Source of the DNA: Nonomuraea coxensis DSM 45129
Lineage (GTDB): Bacteria > Actinomycetota > Actinomycetes > Streptosporangiales > Streptosporangiaceae
Length of the DNA stretch: 64,000 nt
Assembly (NCBI RefSeq): GCF_019397265.1
Contig: NZ_CP068985.1
Coordinates: forward strand, 6,254,001-6,318,000
Direction of reading: 5' to 3'
Shown: piece by piece, positions 15,482-25,200 of the stretch
How positions within the stretch are numbered: position 1 is the first letter of the stretch
Layout of the letters: each line of letters begins with the position of its first letter
Program-made: the position numbers and the translations under genes
The notes under the pieces: model-generated
Databases searched by the model: none
What the model saw: only the letters and a program-made list of their open reading frames with translations
Told to the model about the DNA's origin: nothing

Positions 15482-16138
15482 CTACAGCAACGGCGGCACG
15501 GCGACCAGGTCGTCCCTGCCGCAGCGCACGTCCGCGACCACGTCGATGACGCCCTCCACCGCCCGCACCCGCTCCACGAGCGCGATCACCTGCGAGCGCC
15601 GTTCGGCCTCCCCCGAGATGCGCACCACGCCCCGGTCGATCTCGACCGTGTACGTCCCGTGCTCGGACAGCACGGCCCGCACCTCGGCCGCCAGTTCCTC
15701 GACCGGCCGGGTGAAGACGCGCAGCACGTCCCGCTGGTGCAGGGTGCCGACGATCCGGCCCGTGTCCGGATCGACCACGGGAAGCTGTTTGATGTGCTTG
15801 TCGTGCATCAGCCGGGCCGCCGACCGCACCGGGTCCCGGGGCGCGACGGTGATCGCCGGCGACGTCATGAGCTGGGCGGCCGTGACCGCCGCGGCCTTCG
15901 CGTGCTCCGCCCGCTGCCGGCGCGACTCGTAGATCGAGACGCTGTGGCGCACCGGGTCGGTCTCCTTCATCAGGAGATCGTCCGCGGTGACCACGCCCAC
16001 GGGACGCCGCTCGGCGTCGATGACGGTGACGGCCGAGACCGCGAACCGCTTCATCGCGGCCACGATGTCGGCGAACGGCGCGTCCTGCATGACGGCGATG
16101 GCCACACGTCCCATGAGGTCCTTGACTTCGATTGCCAT
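15482..16138 (-). CDS. CBS-domain pair plus BON-domain protein
   Basis: 218 residues. Two CBS motifs (about 5-60, including RRPVGVVTADDLL; and 88-145, including KQLPVVDPDTGRIVGTL) form a Bateman module. A C-terminal BON-like domain (about 147-205, VEIDRGVVRISGEAE) follows. The combination resembles the hypoxic response proteins of mycobacteria (Hrp1 class) with a BON tail. It probably senses an adenine nucleotide; the partner is unknown. It is flanked by DoxX and universal-stress genes on the same strand but separated by gaps of over 80 bases. Confidence 0.87.
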   Translation of the reverse strand: MAIEVKDLMGRVAIAVMQDAPFADIVAAMKRFAVSAVTVIDAERRPVGVVTADDLLMKETDPVRHSVSIYESRRQRAEHAKAAAVTAAQLMTSPAITVAPRDPVRSAARLMHDKHIKQLPVVDPDTGRIVGTLHQRDVLRVFTRPVEELAAEVRAVLSEHGTYTVEIDRGVVRISGEAERRSQVIALVERVRAVEGVIDVVADVRCGRDDLVAVPPLL

Positions 16139-16223
16139 GGTCTTCCCACCTCGCTTTCCCCTCCTACGCTCCGCTACCCGCGGGCGTACCCGTCACCGGC
16201 GAACGTCACCGACCGGTGGTGGC

Positions 16224-17075
16224 TTAAGTCCTCTGCGCGGGAACGTCCGCCGCGGGAGCGCGTACGACGGCCACCGTGCAGCGGGCGTGGTGCAGGACGC
16301 CCCTGCTGACCGAGCCGAGCACCGCCGCGCCGAACGGCCCGCGGCCGTGGGAGCCCACGACGACCAGGTCGGCCTCGGCGGAGGCCGCGGTGAGCGCGTC
16401 CACCGGGTGGGCGAACTTCACGATCTCCTCGACCTCCAGGTCCGGGTAGCGGTCGCGGAACGCCCGCAGGCGCCTCTGGACGACCTGGTGCTGGTTGGCG
16501 CGCACCTCGTCCAGGTCGCGGGCGATCTCCGGCGCGAAGGCGTGCACCACCTGGAGGGCGCTGCCGCGCAGGTCCGCCTGCTGGAAGGCGTAGGCGAGCG
16601 CGGGCTCGGACGCGGGCGAGTCGTCCACGCCGGCCACGATCCGGCCCTGCCTGGGCCGGCGCTCACCGCGTACGACGACGACGGGGCATTGCGCCTGCCC
16701 GGCGACCTGCGCGCTGACGGAGCCGAGCAGCGTCCCGGCGAAGCCGCCGAGGCCGCGGCTGCCGAGCACGATCTCGGCGGCCCGCTCGGCCTGCTCGCGC
16801 AGCACGACGACGGGCGAGCCCTCGATGTCCCGCGTCGTCACCTCGACCGAGGGCTGCCGCTCGCGCGCCAGGGCGACGGCCTCGCGCAGCACCCGCTGCC
16901 CCTCCCGCACCAGCGTGTCGCTGCCCCCGGAAGCGCCGAACCTGTCCACCTGGTACGGCGACCGGTCCACCGCGTACACGATCCGCAGCGGCAGGTGCGC
17001 GCGGAAGGCGTCCGCGGCCGCCCAGTCCACCGCCGCCCGCGCGGTCATCGACCCGTCCACACCCACCACGATCAT
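16224..17075 (-). CDS. Tandem universal stress protein
   Basis: 283 residues with two UspA domains. Each has an N-terminal strand with Asp (VVGVDGSMTARAAVDWA; VAGVDDSPASEPALA) and a C-terminal nucleotide loop (GSRGLGGFAGTLLGS; GSHGRGPFGAAVLGS). The G-2x-G-9x-G-S/T pattern marks ATP-binding Usps. The start is set by GAGGAGG 5 bases before ATG 17075. Two DosR-like boxes lie just upstream in the divergent gap, so induction by low oxygen or stress is likely. Confidence 0.9.
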   Translation of the reverse strand: MIVVGVDGSMTARAAVDWAAADAFRAHLPLRIVYAVDRSPYQVDRFGASGGSDTLVREGQRVLREAVALARERQPSVEVTTRDIEGSPVVVLREQAERAAEIVLGSRGLGGFAGTLLGSVSAQVAGQAQCPVVVVRGERRPRQGRIVAGVDDSPASEPALAYAFQQADLRGSALQVVHAFAPEIARDLDEVRANQHQVVQRRLRAFRDRYPDLEVEEIVKFAHPVDALTAASAEADLVVVGSHGRGPFGAAVLGSVSRGVLHHARCTVAVVRAPAADVPAQRT

Positions 17076-17127
17076 GATGGCCTCCTCTCGTCCTTCCATC
17101 GCAGCGTGCGGGCGGGCGCCGGGCGCA

Positions 17128-17162
17128 GGGCCGGAGGTCCATCAGGCGAGGGCCGAAGGACC
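17128..17162. promoter_or_regulatory. Two DosR-like boxes in the Usp/SRPBCC divergent gap
   Basis: GGGCCGGAGGTCC (17128-17140) and GGGCCGAAGGACC (17150-17162), 22 bases apart (two helical turns). They match the box before DoxX. Their place between divergent genes suits control of both transcripts. Confidence 0.55.
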
Positions 17163-17245
17163 TTCAGAACGTCCGCCCGAACGTCCACGCGGGCACCGCC
17201 CTTCGGCACTGGCCGCCGCGGGGAGGCCGCGCGGACACTGAAGGC

Positions 17246-17854
17246 ATGAGAGGTTTCCCTGACCGCCTGCGGCGGGTCCTGTTCTGGTCGGCGGCCGTGC
17301 CGGTCGCGTACCTGCTGCTCGTCCGTCCCCTGCTGCTGCGCTGGGGCGCGACCCGCGAGGAGGCCCGCGCCGCGCTGCCGGGCGACGAGCTGATGCCGCG
17401 CGCGCACGTCGTCGCGACCCGCGCCGTCACCATCGCCGCCCCGCCTGAGGCGGTGTGGCCGTGGCTGGCGGAGGTGAGCGGGCCGGACGAGCGCCTCGCG
17501 CCGGAGCCGCGGAAGTTCGGGGTCGGCGACCTGCTGCCGGCCGGGCGCGGCGACGCCGGCTTCCGGGTGGAGCGGGCGGAGCCGGATCGGCTGCTGGTGC
17601 TGTCGATCCGCGGTTTCTACGTCACGCTGTCGTGGACGATCGCGCTGCGCGACCTCGGCGGGGGGCGTACCCGGCTGGTGTCCCGGCAGCGGGTGCGGTG
17701 CCGGCCGGGCGTGCCCGGGTTCGTCTACCTGCTGCTGTCGCAGTCGGCCGATTTCCTCGCCGTCCGCGGCCGGCTGGCCGCCGTCAAGACGCTGGCCGAG
17801 CGCGAGTTCCGGCGGAGTTTCCTCGAGCCCCGGGCGGGCAGCCGGGTGCCATGA
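17246..17854 (+). CDS. SRPBCC-fold (START-like) protein with N-terminal anchor
   Basis: 202 residues. A hydrophobic helix (about 10-30, VLFWSAAVPVAYLLLV) is followed by a polyketide-cyclase/SRPBCC domain (AAPPEAVWPWLAEVSG, then a long beta-sheet and C-terminal helix). Such folds bind hydrophobic ligands; this one is probably membrane-tethered. GAAGG lies before ATG 17246. Its stop overlaps the start of the DUF1876 gene (ATGA). It is divergent from the Usp gene with shared boxes. Confidence 0.82.
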   Translation: MRGFPDRLRRVLFWSAAVPVAYLLLVRPLLLRWGATREEARAALPGDELMPRAHVVATRAVTIAAPPEAVWPWLAEVSGPDERLAPEPRKFGVGDLLPAGRGDAGFRVERAEPDRLLVLSIRGFYVTLSWTIALRDLGGGRTRLVSRQRVRCRPGVPGFVYLLLSQSADFLAVRGRLAAVKTLAEREFRRSFLEPRAGSRVP

Positions 17855-18120
17855 GAGCCAAGGAATGGACCGTACGCATCGAGCTGACCGAGGACGGCGA
17901 CGACACCGCGGCGCGGGCGGAGCTGGTGACGGACGACGGCGTCGAGATGGAGGGGCAGGGGCGCGCGCGGCGCAACCCCTCGGACCCGGCGGTACCGCTG
18001 ATCGGGGACGAGCTGGCGGTCTCGCGGGCCCTCGCCGACCTGGCAGAACGGCTGGCGCTGACCACCCAGCGGGACATCGCCGCCTCCGCCGAGACCCCCG
18101 CACCGGGCCGCTCCTGGTGA
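17851..18120 (+). CDS. DUF1876 protein (Rv1738/Rv2632c-like)
   Basis: 89 residues, starting MRAKEWTVRIELTEDGDD and containing ARRNPSDPAVPLIGDELA. The layout, a beta-alpha double-stranded-RNA-binding-like fold, is that of DUF1876. In Mycobacterium tuberculosis the relative Rv1738 belongs to the DosR dormancy regulon and resembles ribosome-hibernation factors. That function is only proposed. ATG 17851 overlaps the SRPBCC stop, so it is co-translated. Its presence supports the hypoxia reading of this block. Confidence 0.82.
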   Translation: MRAKEWTVRIELTEDGDDTAARAELVTDDGVEMEGQGRARRNPSDPAVPLIGDELAVSRALADLAERLALTTQRDIAASAETPAPGRSW

Positions 18121-18255
18121 TGCCGCCGATCTGCGGCACGCCGGCTCCGGGGACGCGGTCCGCCGCCTCGCCCGCCGATCCCGGTCAAGGGGCGGAGCTA
18201 CGTAAATTGGCTCTGGAGGGCTAGCGTCTACCGCAACACTTACGGAGGAGGCCCG

Positions 18256-19809
18256 GTGAGCCGACAGATCATGTCCGTCGTGGGCGGCAAGGAGACCGCG
18301 AGCACGGCCACGTACGACTCGACCAACCCCGCGCGGCCGGCCGAGGTCGTGGCGCGGGTCGGCCTGACGGACGCGGCCACGTTCGCCGCCGCCTGCCGCA
18401 CCGCGGCGGAGGCGCAGCGCGAGTGGGCGAAGGTGCCGGCGCCGGTGCGCGGCCGGGTGATCGCCTCGATCGGGCGGCTGGTGGAGGCCAACGCCGAGGC
18501 GCTGGCCCGGCTGGTGACGGAGGAGATCGGCAAGCCGTACGCGGAGGCGCTGGGCGAGGTCCGCGAGATCGTCGACACCTGCGACTTCTTCCTCGGCGAG
18601 GGCCGCCGGCTCTACGGCCAGACGGTGCCGTCGGAGATGCCGGACAAGAACCTGTTCACCTTCCGCAACCCGGTCGGCGTGGCGGCGGTCATCACCGCGG
18701 GCAACTTCCCGGTGGCCGTCCCGTCGTGGTACCTCGTCCCGGCCCTGCTGTGCGGCAACGCGGTGGTGTGGAAGCCCGCCGAGTACGCCGCCGCCTCCGC
18801 CCACGCGATGTTCCAGCTCTTCGCCGCGGCCGGCCTGCCCGACGGCGTGCTCAACGTGGTCTTCGCCGAGGGCGCGGAGACGTTCGCCGGCCTGGAGCGG
18901 GCGCTCGGGGAGGGCACCGTGCACAAGGTGGGCTTCACCGGCTCCAGCGAGGTCGGCCGGCGCGTCGGCGAGCTGACCGGCCGGCACCTGCAGTCGGCCT
19001 GCCTGGAGCTGGGCGGCAAGAACCCGATGGTGATCATGCCGGACGCCGACCTCGACCTCGCCGCCGAGGGCGCGCTGTTCTCCGGTTTCGGCACCGCGGG
19101 CCAGCGCTGCACCAGCCTCGGCACGGCGATCGTGCACGAGAGCGTCCACGAGGCGTTCGTCGAGCGGCTGGTGCGGGCGCTGGCGTCCGCCACGATCGGC
19201 GACCCGGCCGGTGACGTGCTGGCCGGGCCGCTGCTCGACCGCAAGTTCGCCGACCGCTACGAGGAGTACCTCACCTGGATCCAGCCGCACCACACCGTGG
19301 TGTCGGGGCCGGTGGGGCGCATCACGAAGGACAACCCGCGCGGCGGCTTCGACGGCGGCGAGGGCCTCTACTACCACCCGGTGGTCGTGGACGGCGTGCG
19401 CCCCGGCGACCGGCTGTTCATGGAGGAGACGTTCGGCCCGATCGTGGGCGTCACGACCTTCCGCACCCTGGACGAGGCCGTCGAGCTGGCCAACCTGCCC
19501 GGCTACGGCCTGTCCAGCTCGATCTACACGGGCGACGCGCGCAGCGCCTTCCGCTTCCGCGAGGGCGTCTCCGCCGGCATGGTCAGCGTCAACAACTCCA
19601 CCTCCGGCGCGGAGGCGCATCTGCCGTTCGGCGGCAACGGCAGGTCGGGCAACGGCAGCCGCCAGTCGGGCATGTGGGTGCTCGACCAGTTCACCCGCTG
19701 GCAGGCGATGAACTGGGACCACTCGGGCCGGCTGCAGAAGGCGCAGATGGACGTCGCGGAGATCGTTCCCGACCTGGGCTTCCGGCTCGCCGAGACCCGC
19801 CTGCCCTGA
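18256..19809 (+). CDS. NAD(P)-dependent aldehyde dehydrogenase
   Basis: 517 residues, full length for the superfamily. The general base is Glu251 (ELGGKNP). The nucleophile is Cys285 (TAGQRCTSLG). The nucleotide loop is FTGSSEVGRRV, and the C-terminal NLPGYGLSSSIYT is conserved. It oxidises an aldehyde to an acid in the cytosol. The substrate is not readable: the GTAGQRCT block recalls ALDH7 (aminoadipate semialdehyde) but also other semialdehyde enzymes. GGAGGAGG precedes GTG 18256. It is convergent with glnII across a strong terminator. Confidence 0.9.
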   Translation: MSRQIMSVVGGKETASTATYDSTNPARPAEVVARVGLTDAATFAAACRTAAEAQREWAKVPAPVRGRVIASIGRLVEANAEALARLVTEEIGKPYAEALGEVREIVDTCDFFLGEGRRLYGQTVPSEMPDKNLFTFRNPVGVAAVITAGNFPVAVPSWYLVPALLCGNAVVWKPAEYAAASAHAMFQLFAAAGLPDGVLNVVFAEGAETFAGLERALGEGTVHKVGFTGSSEVGRRVGELTGRHLQSACLELGGKNPMVIMPDADLDLAAEGALFSGFGTAGQRCTSLGTAIVHESVHEAFVERLVRALASATIGDPAGDVLAGPLLDRKFADRYEEYLTWIQPHHTVVSGPVGRITKDNPRGGFDGGEGLYYHPVVVDGVRPGDRLFMEETFGPIVGVTTFRTLDEAVELANLPGYGLSSSIYTGDARSAFRFREGVSAGMVSVNNSTSGAEAHLPFGGNGRSGNGSRQSGMWVLDQFTRWQAMNWDHSGRLQKAQMDVAEIVPDLGFRLAETRLP

Positions 19810-19817
19810 ACGCGTGG

Positions 19818-19846
19818 AAGGGGCTCCCGCCGGGCGGGAGCCCCTT
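19818..19846. terminator. Bidirectional terminator between ALDH and GlnII genes
   Basis: AAGGGGCTCCCGC (19818-19830) pairs perfectly with GCGGGAGCCCCTT (19834-19846) around a CGG loop, with A- and T-ended arms serving both strands. Confidence 0.85.
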
Positions 19847-19861
19847 CGTGCCGGGCCCGGG

Positions 19862-20881
19862 TCAGACCTGGCCGGCCTTCTCCAGCGCGGCGCAGCAGGT
19901 GTTGACCAGCAGGCGGGTGACGACGTACGGGTCGACGTTGGCGTTGGGGCGGCGGTCCTCGATGTAGCCCTTCTTGTCGACCTCGACCTGCCACGGGATG
20001 CGCACCGACGCGCCGCGGTTGGAGACGCCGTAGGTGTACTTGTTCCACGGGGCGGTCTCGTGGTGGCCGGTGAGGCGGAGCTCGATGTCGGCGCCGTACT
20101 GGCTGACGTGCTCCATCGGCTTGTCGCCCTCGCCGAGCGCCTCGCAGGCGGTGATGATGGCCTCGTAGCCCTCGCGCATGGCCTTGGTGGAGAAGTTGGT
20201 GTGGGCGCCGGCGCCGTTCCAGTCGCCGCGGGCGGGCTTGGCGTCGAGGGTGGCCTCCACGCCGAACTCCTCGGCGGTCCGGTAGAGCAGGTAGCGGGCG
20301 ACCCACAGGTGGTCGGCGACCTCGATCGGGCCCGCCGGGCCGACCTGGAACTCCCACTGGCCGGGCATGACCTCGGCGTTGATGCCGGAGATCTTCAGGC
20401 CGGCGGCGAGGCAGCGGTCGAGGTGGAGCTCGACGATCTCGCGGCCGAACACGGCCTCGGCGCCCACGCCGCAGTAGTAGTGGCCCTGCGGGGCGGGGAA
20501 GCCGCCCTCGGGGAAGCCGAGCGGGCGGCTGCCCTTGAAGAAGGTGTACTCCTGCTCGATGCCGAACCAGGACTCCTGGTCGGCGAACTGCTCGGCGATC
20601 GGGCGCAGCAGGGCGCGGGTGTTGCTGACGTGCGGCTCGCCGTTGATCTCCTCGACCTCGCACAGCACGAGCTTGTGGTCGCCGCCGCGGATCGGGTCGG
20701 GACAGACGAACACCGGACGGAGCACGCGGTCCGAGGCGTGGCCCTCGGCCTGGTTGGTGCTGGAGCCGTCGAAGCCCCACACCGGCGGCTCGACCCCGTC
20801 AGCCACGATCTTGGTCTTCGAGCGCAGCAGGGCGGTGGGCTCGGTGCCGTCGATCCAGATGTACTCAGCCTTGTAGCTCAC
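19862..20881 (-). CDS. glnII: Glutamine synthetase type II
   Basis: 339 residues, the short eukaryote-like GSII. It makes glutamine from glutamate, ammonia and ATP. Key blocks are WGFDGSSTNQAEGH (substrate entry), WFGIEQEYTFF (metal ligands), GQWEFQVGP, and GDWNGAGAHTNFSTK. The start is GTG 20881 (SYKAEYIWIDG) after AAGGGA; the longer frame to 20953 lacks family support. GSII commonly works beside GlnA in Streptomyces-type actinomycetes under GlnR. A GlnR-like element lies 73 bases upstream. Confidence 0.95.
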   Translation of the reverse strand: MSYKAEYIWIDGTEPTALLRSKTKIVADGVEPPVWGFDGSSTNQAEGHASDRVLRPVFVCPDPIRGGDHKLVLCEVEEINGEPHVSNTRALLRPIAEQFADQESWFGIEQEYTFFKGSRPLGFPEGGFPAPQGHYYCGVGAEAVFGREIVELHLDRCLAAGLKISGINAEVMPGQWEFQVGPAGPIEVADHLWVARYLLYRTAEEFGVEATLDAKPARGDWNGAGAHTNFSTKAMREGYEAIITACEALGEGDKPMEHVSQYGADIELRLTGHHETAPWNKYTYGVSNRGASVRIPWQVEVDKKGYIEDRRPNANVDPYVVTRLLVNTCCAALEKAGQV

Positions 20882-20953
20882 GGTGGTCCCTTTCACGTCT
20901 CTTCCAGCCACGCCGAGTCTTGCGGACGGCCGTTTCCCGGTTTTTGCCCGCAT

Positions 20954-20970
20954 GTGAACGCCGTGTTAAG
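20954..20970 (-). promoter_or_regulatory. Candidate GlnR box upstream of glnII
   Basis: On the minus strand CTTAACACGGCGTTCAC contains the AC-n9-AC core of GlnR sites. It is weak on its own; the gene identity makes it worth noting. Confidence 0.3.
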
Positions 20971-21036
20971 GAGCAGGTCGCCTGACCTGGCGGTCGCGGA
21001 AGGCATAACCAGCGGCAGGTGGGACAGACGTTACCC

Positions 21037-22212
21037 ATGAGCGTCTCGCCGTTGGTCTGGGGTCTCACGATCGCCGGAATCGTCGCGCTGCTGCTGTTCG
21101 ACTTCTTCTTCCACGTGCGGAAGGCGCACATCCCCACGCTGCGCGAGGCGTCGTTCTGGTCGGCCCTGTACGTCGGCATCGCGCTCGTCTTCGGCGCCGG
21201 CGTGTGGATCTTCGGCGGCTCCGACCCCGGCGCCGAGTACTTCGCCGGCTACGTGACGGAGAAGGCGTTGTCGGTCGACAACCTCTTCGTCTTCCTCGTC
21301 ATCATGTCGAGCTTCAAGGTGCCGCGCGCCGACCAGCAGAAGGCGCTGCTGTTCGGCATCGTGTTCTCGCTCGTCGCCCGGACGCTGTTCATCCTGGTGG
21401 GCGCGGCGCTGATCAACACCTTCGCCTGGGTGTTCTACCTGTTCGGCCTGATCCTGCTGCTCACCGCGGGCAACCTGCTCAAACCCGAGAGCGAGGAGAG
21501 CCATTCGCCGGACAACCTCATGGTGCGCCTGGCCCGGCGCGTCTTCCCCGCGACGGACGTCTACGACGGCGACCGGCTGTTCACCGTCAAGGACGGGCGG
21601 CGGGTCATGACGCCCATGCTGCTGGTGATGGTCGCCATCGGCGGCACCGACATCCTGTTCGCGCTCGACTCGATCCCGGCGATCTTCGGCCTCACCCAGA
21701 ACGTCTACATCGTCTTCACCGCCACCGCGTTCTCGCTGCTGGGGCTGCGCCAGCTCTACTTCCTCATCGACGACCTGCTCGACCGGCTCATCTACCTGGC
21801 CTACGGCCTGGCCGTCATCCTGGGCTTCATCGGGGTCAAGCTGATCCTGCACGCGCTGCACGAGAACAACGTGCCGTTCATCAACGACGGCGAGCCGGTG
21901 CCGGTCGTCGAGATCAGCACCGGCCTGTCCCTGACGGTGATCATCGCCGTCCTGCTGGTCACCGTGGTCGCCTCGCTGGCCAGCGCGAAGGGCCGGGCGC
22001 AGAGCACCGTCTCGGCCGCGCGCCGGTACGCCCAGGAGTACCTGGAGGTCGAGCACGACCCGCAGCGGCGCGAGGAGCTGTTCGTGAAGGTCTGCGCCAA
22101 GGAGCGGGACCTGGGGGAGCTGCCGGAGAAGTACCGCACGCGCATCCACGACGAGGACAAGCTGAGGGCGCTGCTGCGCCGGGTGCACGAGGAGCACGAC
22201 CGGAGCTGCTGA
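21037..22212 (+). CDS. TerC/Alx-family membrane protein
   Basis: 391 residues with about nine hydrophobic helices. It shows AGYVTEKALSVDNLFVF and VAIGGTDILFALDSIPAIFG, the acidic intramembrane motifs of TerC proteins. TerC relatives export metal ions, chiefly manganese, often loading secreted metalloproteins. The Arg/Glu-rich C-terminus from about 325 is cytosolic. ATG 21037 (MSVSPLVWG). I looked for a yybP-ykoY manganese riboswitch upstream and did not find one. Confidence 0.9.
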   Translation: MSVSPLVWGLTIAGIVALLLFDFFFHVRKAHIPTLREASFWSALYVGIALVFGAGVWIFGGSDPGAEYFAGYVTEKALSVDNLFVFLVIMSSFKVPRADQQKALLFGIVFSLVARTLFILVGAALINTFAWVFYLFGLILLLTAGNLLKPESEESHSPDNLMVRLARRVFPATDVYDGDRLFTVKDGRRVMTPMLLVMVAIGGTDILFALDSIPAIFGLTQNVYIVFTATAFSLLGLRQLYFLIDDLLDRLIYLAYGLAVILGFIGVKLILHALHENNVPFINDGEPVPVVEISTGLSLTVIIAVLLVTVVASLASAKGRAQSTVSAARRYAQEYLEVEHDPQRREELFVKVCAKERDLGELPEKYRTRIHDEDKLRALLRRVHEEHDRSC

Positions 22213-22248
22213 CAGGTCCGGCCGTGCTCCTCCGGCACGCCGCTTCGT

Positions 22249-25200
22249 TCAGGTGCGGCCGTTTCCGTTGCCGTCGTAGCCGAGCAGCCGCAGCGCGGTG
22301 TCCGGGTCCATGGCGGCGGCGAGGAGCTGGGCCCTGGCGTGCGCCTCGTCGCGCTCGCGCTCGGCCTTCGCCTGGGCCGCGCGTACGCCCTTGACCGCGA
22401 CCAGCGCGAGCCCGCCGCCCACGATGACCGCGACGATCACCACGAACAGCACCAGCAGCAGCCCCGGCGAGGCGATCCCCGGAGAGCCGGCGGCGTTCAA
22501 CAGGTCGCCGCCCGCGCCCGTCACCGCCAGCGCGGCGATGACGGACAGAACCACGAGGCCGAGCAGGCTGGCGATGACCAGCCACACCCTGCCCGCGATC
22601 CGCCGCCTCCGCGACGGCCCCGGCCCCGTGGCCGCCGGCCCCACCACCACAGGCGCGGGCGCGGGCGCGGGCGCCGGCGTCGGCGTCGGCGCCGACGGTT
22701 CAGCCGCCCACGGCACGAACTCCGGCCGCTCCACCGCCCCCGATGCCGCCGAAGGGAGCGAGGCGGGCGGGGGTGCGGCGGGCGCCGGTGGGGGTGGCGG
22801 TCCGCCGGGGCCGCCTGGGGTGCCGGGCGGGGGCACGATCTGGACGGCAGTCGTGATCGTGTCGCCGGCGTACGCCGCCGCCGGCACGGGCGGGTACGCC
22901 GGCCCCGGCAGCTCGCGCTCGACCCGGCTGTGCTCCCGGTGCGCCCGCGCCGCCTCCGCGTGGTACTCCTCCAGTTCCTCGTACAGGGTGTCGGAGGCGT
23001 AGACGGTGCCGTCGATGAGCGGGCCGGGCTCGCGCCGGATGATCGCCACGACGTCGTCACCGTTGAGGGTCTTGTGCGTCTCCAGCGCGTGCGCCACGCA
23101 CAGCACCTCTCTGCGGTGCTCCTGCAGCAGTCGCTCGGTCTTCTCCAGCAGCCGCACGAGGTTGAACTCGATCCGCTCCCCCAGCACGTCGGGGGTGAGG
23201 TCGGGTTCGCGCCGGGCCGGCTCCCGGTCGGTGATGCCGATGCCGCCGCCGGCGCCGGGCGGCTGCTTGCGCACCGCCTTGCCGCCCATGATCTCCAGCT
23301 CCTGGAGCGCGGGCAGCGAGGTGACGCCCGACCCCATCCCCCAGTACGACTCCATCATGGCCGTCAGGTAGGTCGCCGAGAACAGGTCGCCGGAGACGCC
23401 GGAGGAGTTGTCCTCGCCGAAGAACATGCGCTCGCCGGCGAGCGACGCCAGCGACACCATGATGTCGGCCTCGTGCTCGGACTTCCACCGGGTGAACTGG
23501 TCCTCGGGCTTGATCGAGGCGACCATGCCCAGGTAGTCGGCGCCCTTCTCGATGGTGGCGATGTCGATCTCCAGGTGGAACCTGGTCGCGTACGCCACCA
23601 CGGCGTGACAGGCCTCGTGCACGGCGACGGCGTGCCGCTCGCGCTCGATGTACTCGACGTCCTCGGGCGGGCCGAGCTGCTTGAGCCGTTTGGCGCGCAG
23701 CACGTCGGACCAGGTGATGATCTCCCTGCCGTCGCGGATGGCGGTGATCAGGGACTCGTTGACGAGGTCCTTGATCGTGGCGCCCGTCGCGTACGGGGTG
23801 ATGGTGGCGAGCTTGTCGATCTGCTCCGGGGTGAGCTGGTGCCAGACCTTGTCGAAGTAGCCCTGGTAGGTGCGCACCCGCCCGGCCTTGGACGGGTAGC
23901 CGACCTTGTAGATGCGGTCGATGCGGCCGGGCCGCAGCAGCGCCTCGTCCAGCGCGTCGGGCCGGTTGGTGGCCATCATGACGAGGATGCGGTATTTCGG
24001 CGGCGGCTTGGGCCGCATGCCGAGCAGCCGCCGGACGAACCGGTTGAAGAAGCCGCGTGGTTTCTTGAGCCCGGACAGCTCGGTGAGCAGCGCCTGGAGG
24101 GTTCCGGCGTCGCCGCCGCCCATCATGCCGCCGCCCATCATGAAGCGGTTCCGCCCGCCGGGCTCGTCCCTGTCCTCGCGCCGGGAGCGGAAGGTGAGCA
24201 CCTGCCGGGTCGGCTCGGACAGGTAGCCGAAGCCGTGGCAGCCGTGCGCGTCCGTCATCGCGGAGAAACCGCCGCCGGGCACGTTGGGCCCCTGCTGGGC
24301 GAGCCGGCCGCGCTTGCCGAGCGAGTCGGCCTCGTCGAAGAAGACGATGACGCCGCCGTAGCGCAGCGCCAGCTTGCGCAGCTTCCTGAACAGCGTCTTG
24401 ACCTTGAGAATGCCGATGCCCATGAACATGTTCGTGAACGCGCCCGGATCCACGAACACGTACGGCTTGCCGGTCTCGCCGGCCACGGCCTCGGCCATGA
24501 GGGTCTTGCCGGTGCCGGGCGGGCCCCAGAGCAGCAGGCCGCTCGGGACGTACCCGCCGCGCCGCTCGATCTCGTCGGGCCGTTCCAGGAAGACGATGTT
24601 CTCGCGGACCCGCTCGACGACGTGGTCCTGCCCCCAGACGTCGTGGAAGCGGGTCTTGATGTCGTCGGGGAAGTACGTCTCGACGCCGCCGCGCGACAGG
24701 AACCAGAACAGGCCGACGAACTGGATGATGACGAAGAAGAACAGGAAGACGATCTGGAGGAAGAACGGCAGCGCCTGCCAGATCAGCGCGGGCGCCTGCA
24801 TGAGCGCGGCGAACGGGCTGACGTCCAGCACCGCCCCCAGCACCAGGGCGGCCAGCGCGACCAGGAAGGCGATCTTGAGCGCGCGGGAGAGCCGGTAGCG
24901 CGTCCAGTCGTCGAAGCGCCGGTGCGTCCACCGTTCGAAGCCGCCGAAGACTCCCTGGCTCCAGAACCGGTGGTAGCCGGACCAGTGCTCGCTGACGAGG
25001 AAGTGCAGCTGACGCGCGAGCTCGACGCCCAGCAGCCAGAAGATCCACGGATAGTGCTGGGCGATGGTCCGCATGCCGTCGTAGAAGGGCATGATGCCCG
25101 TGAAGTCGACCGTCTCCTTCCACGCCAGGACGAGAAAGGCGAGCACCAGGGCGATGAGGAATTTGCTCCGGTCCCAGAGCCGCATCTTCTTCCTGGTCAC

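Noticed and set aside
20882..21036. yybP-ykoY manganese riboswitch before TerC
   Set aside because: The conserved junction sequences are not present in this 155-base gap.
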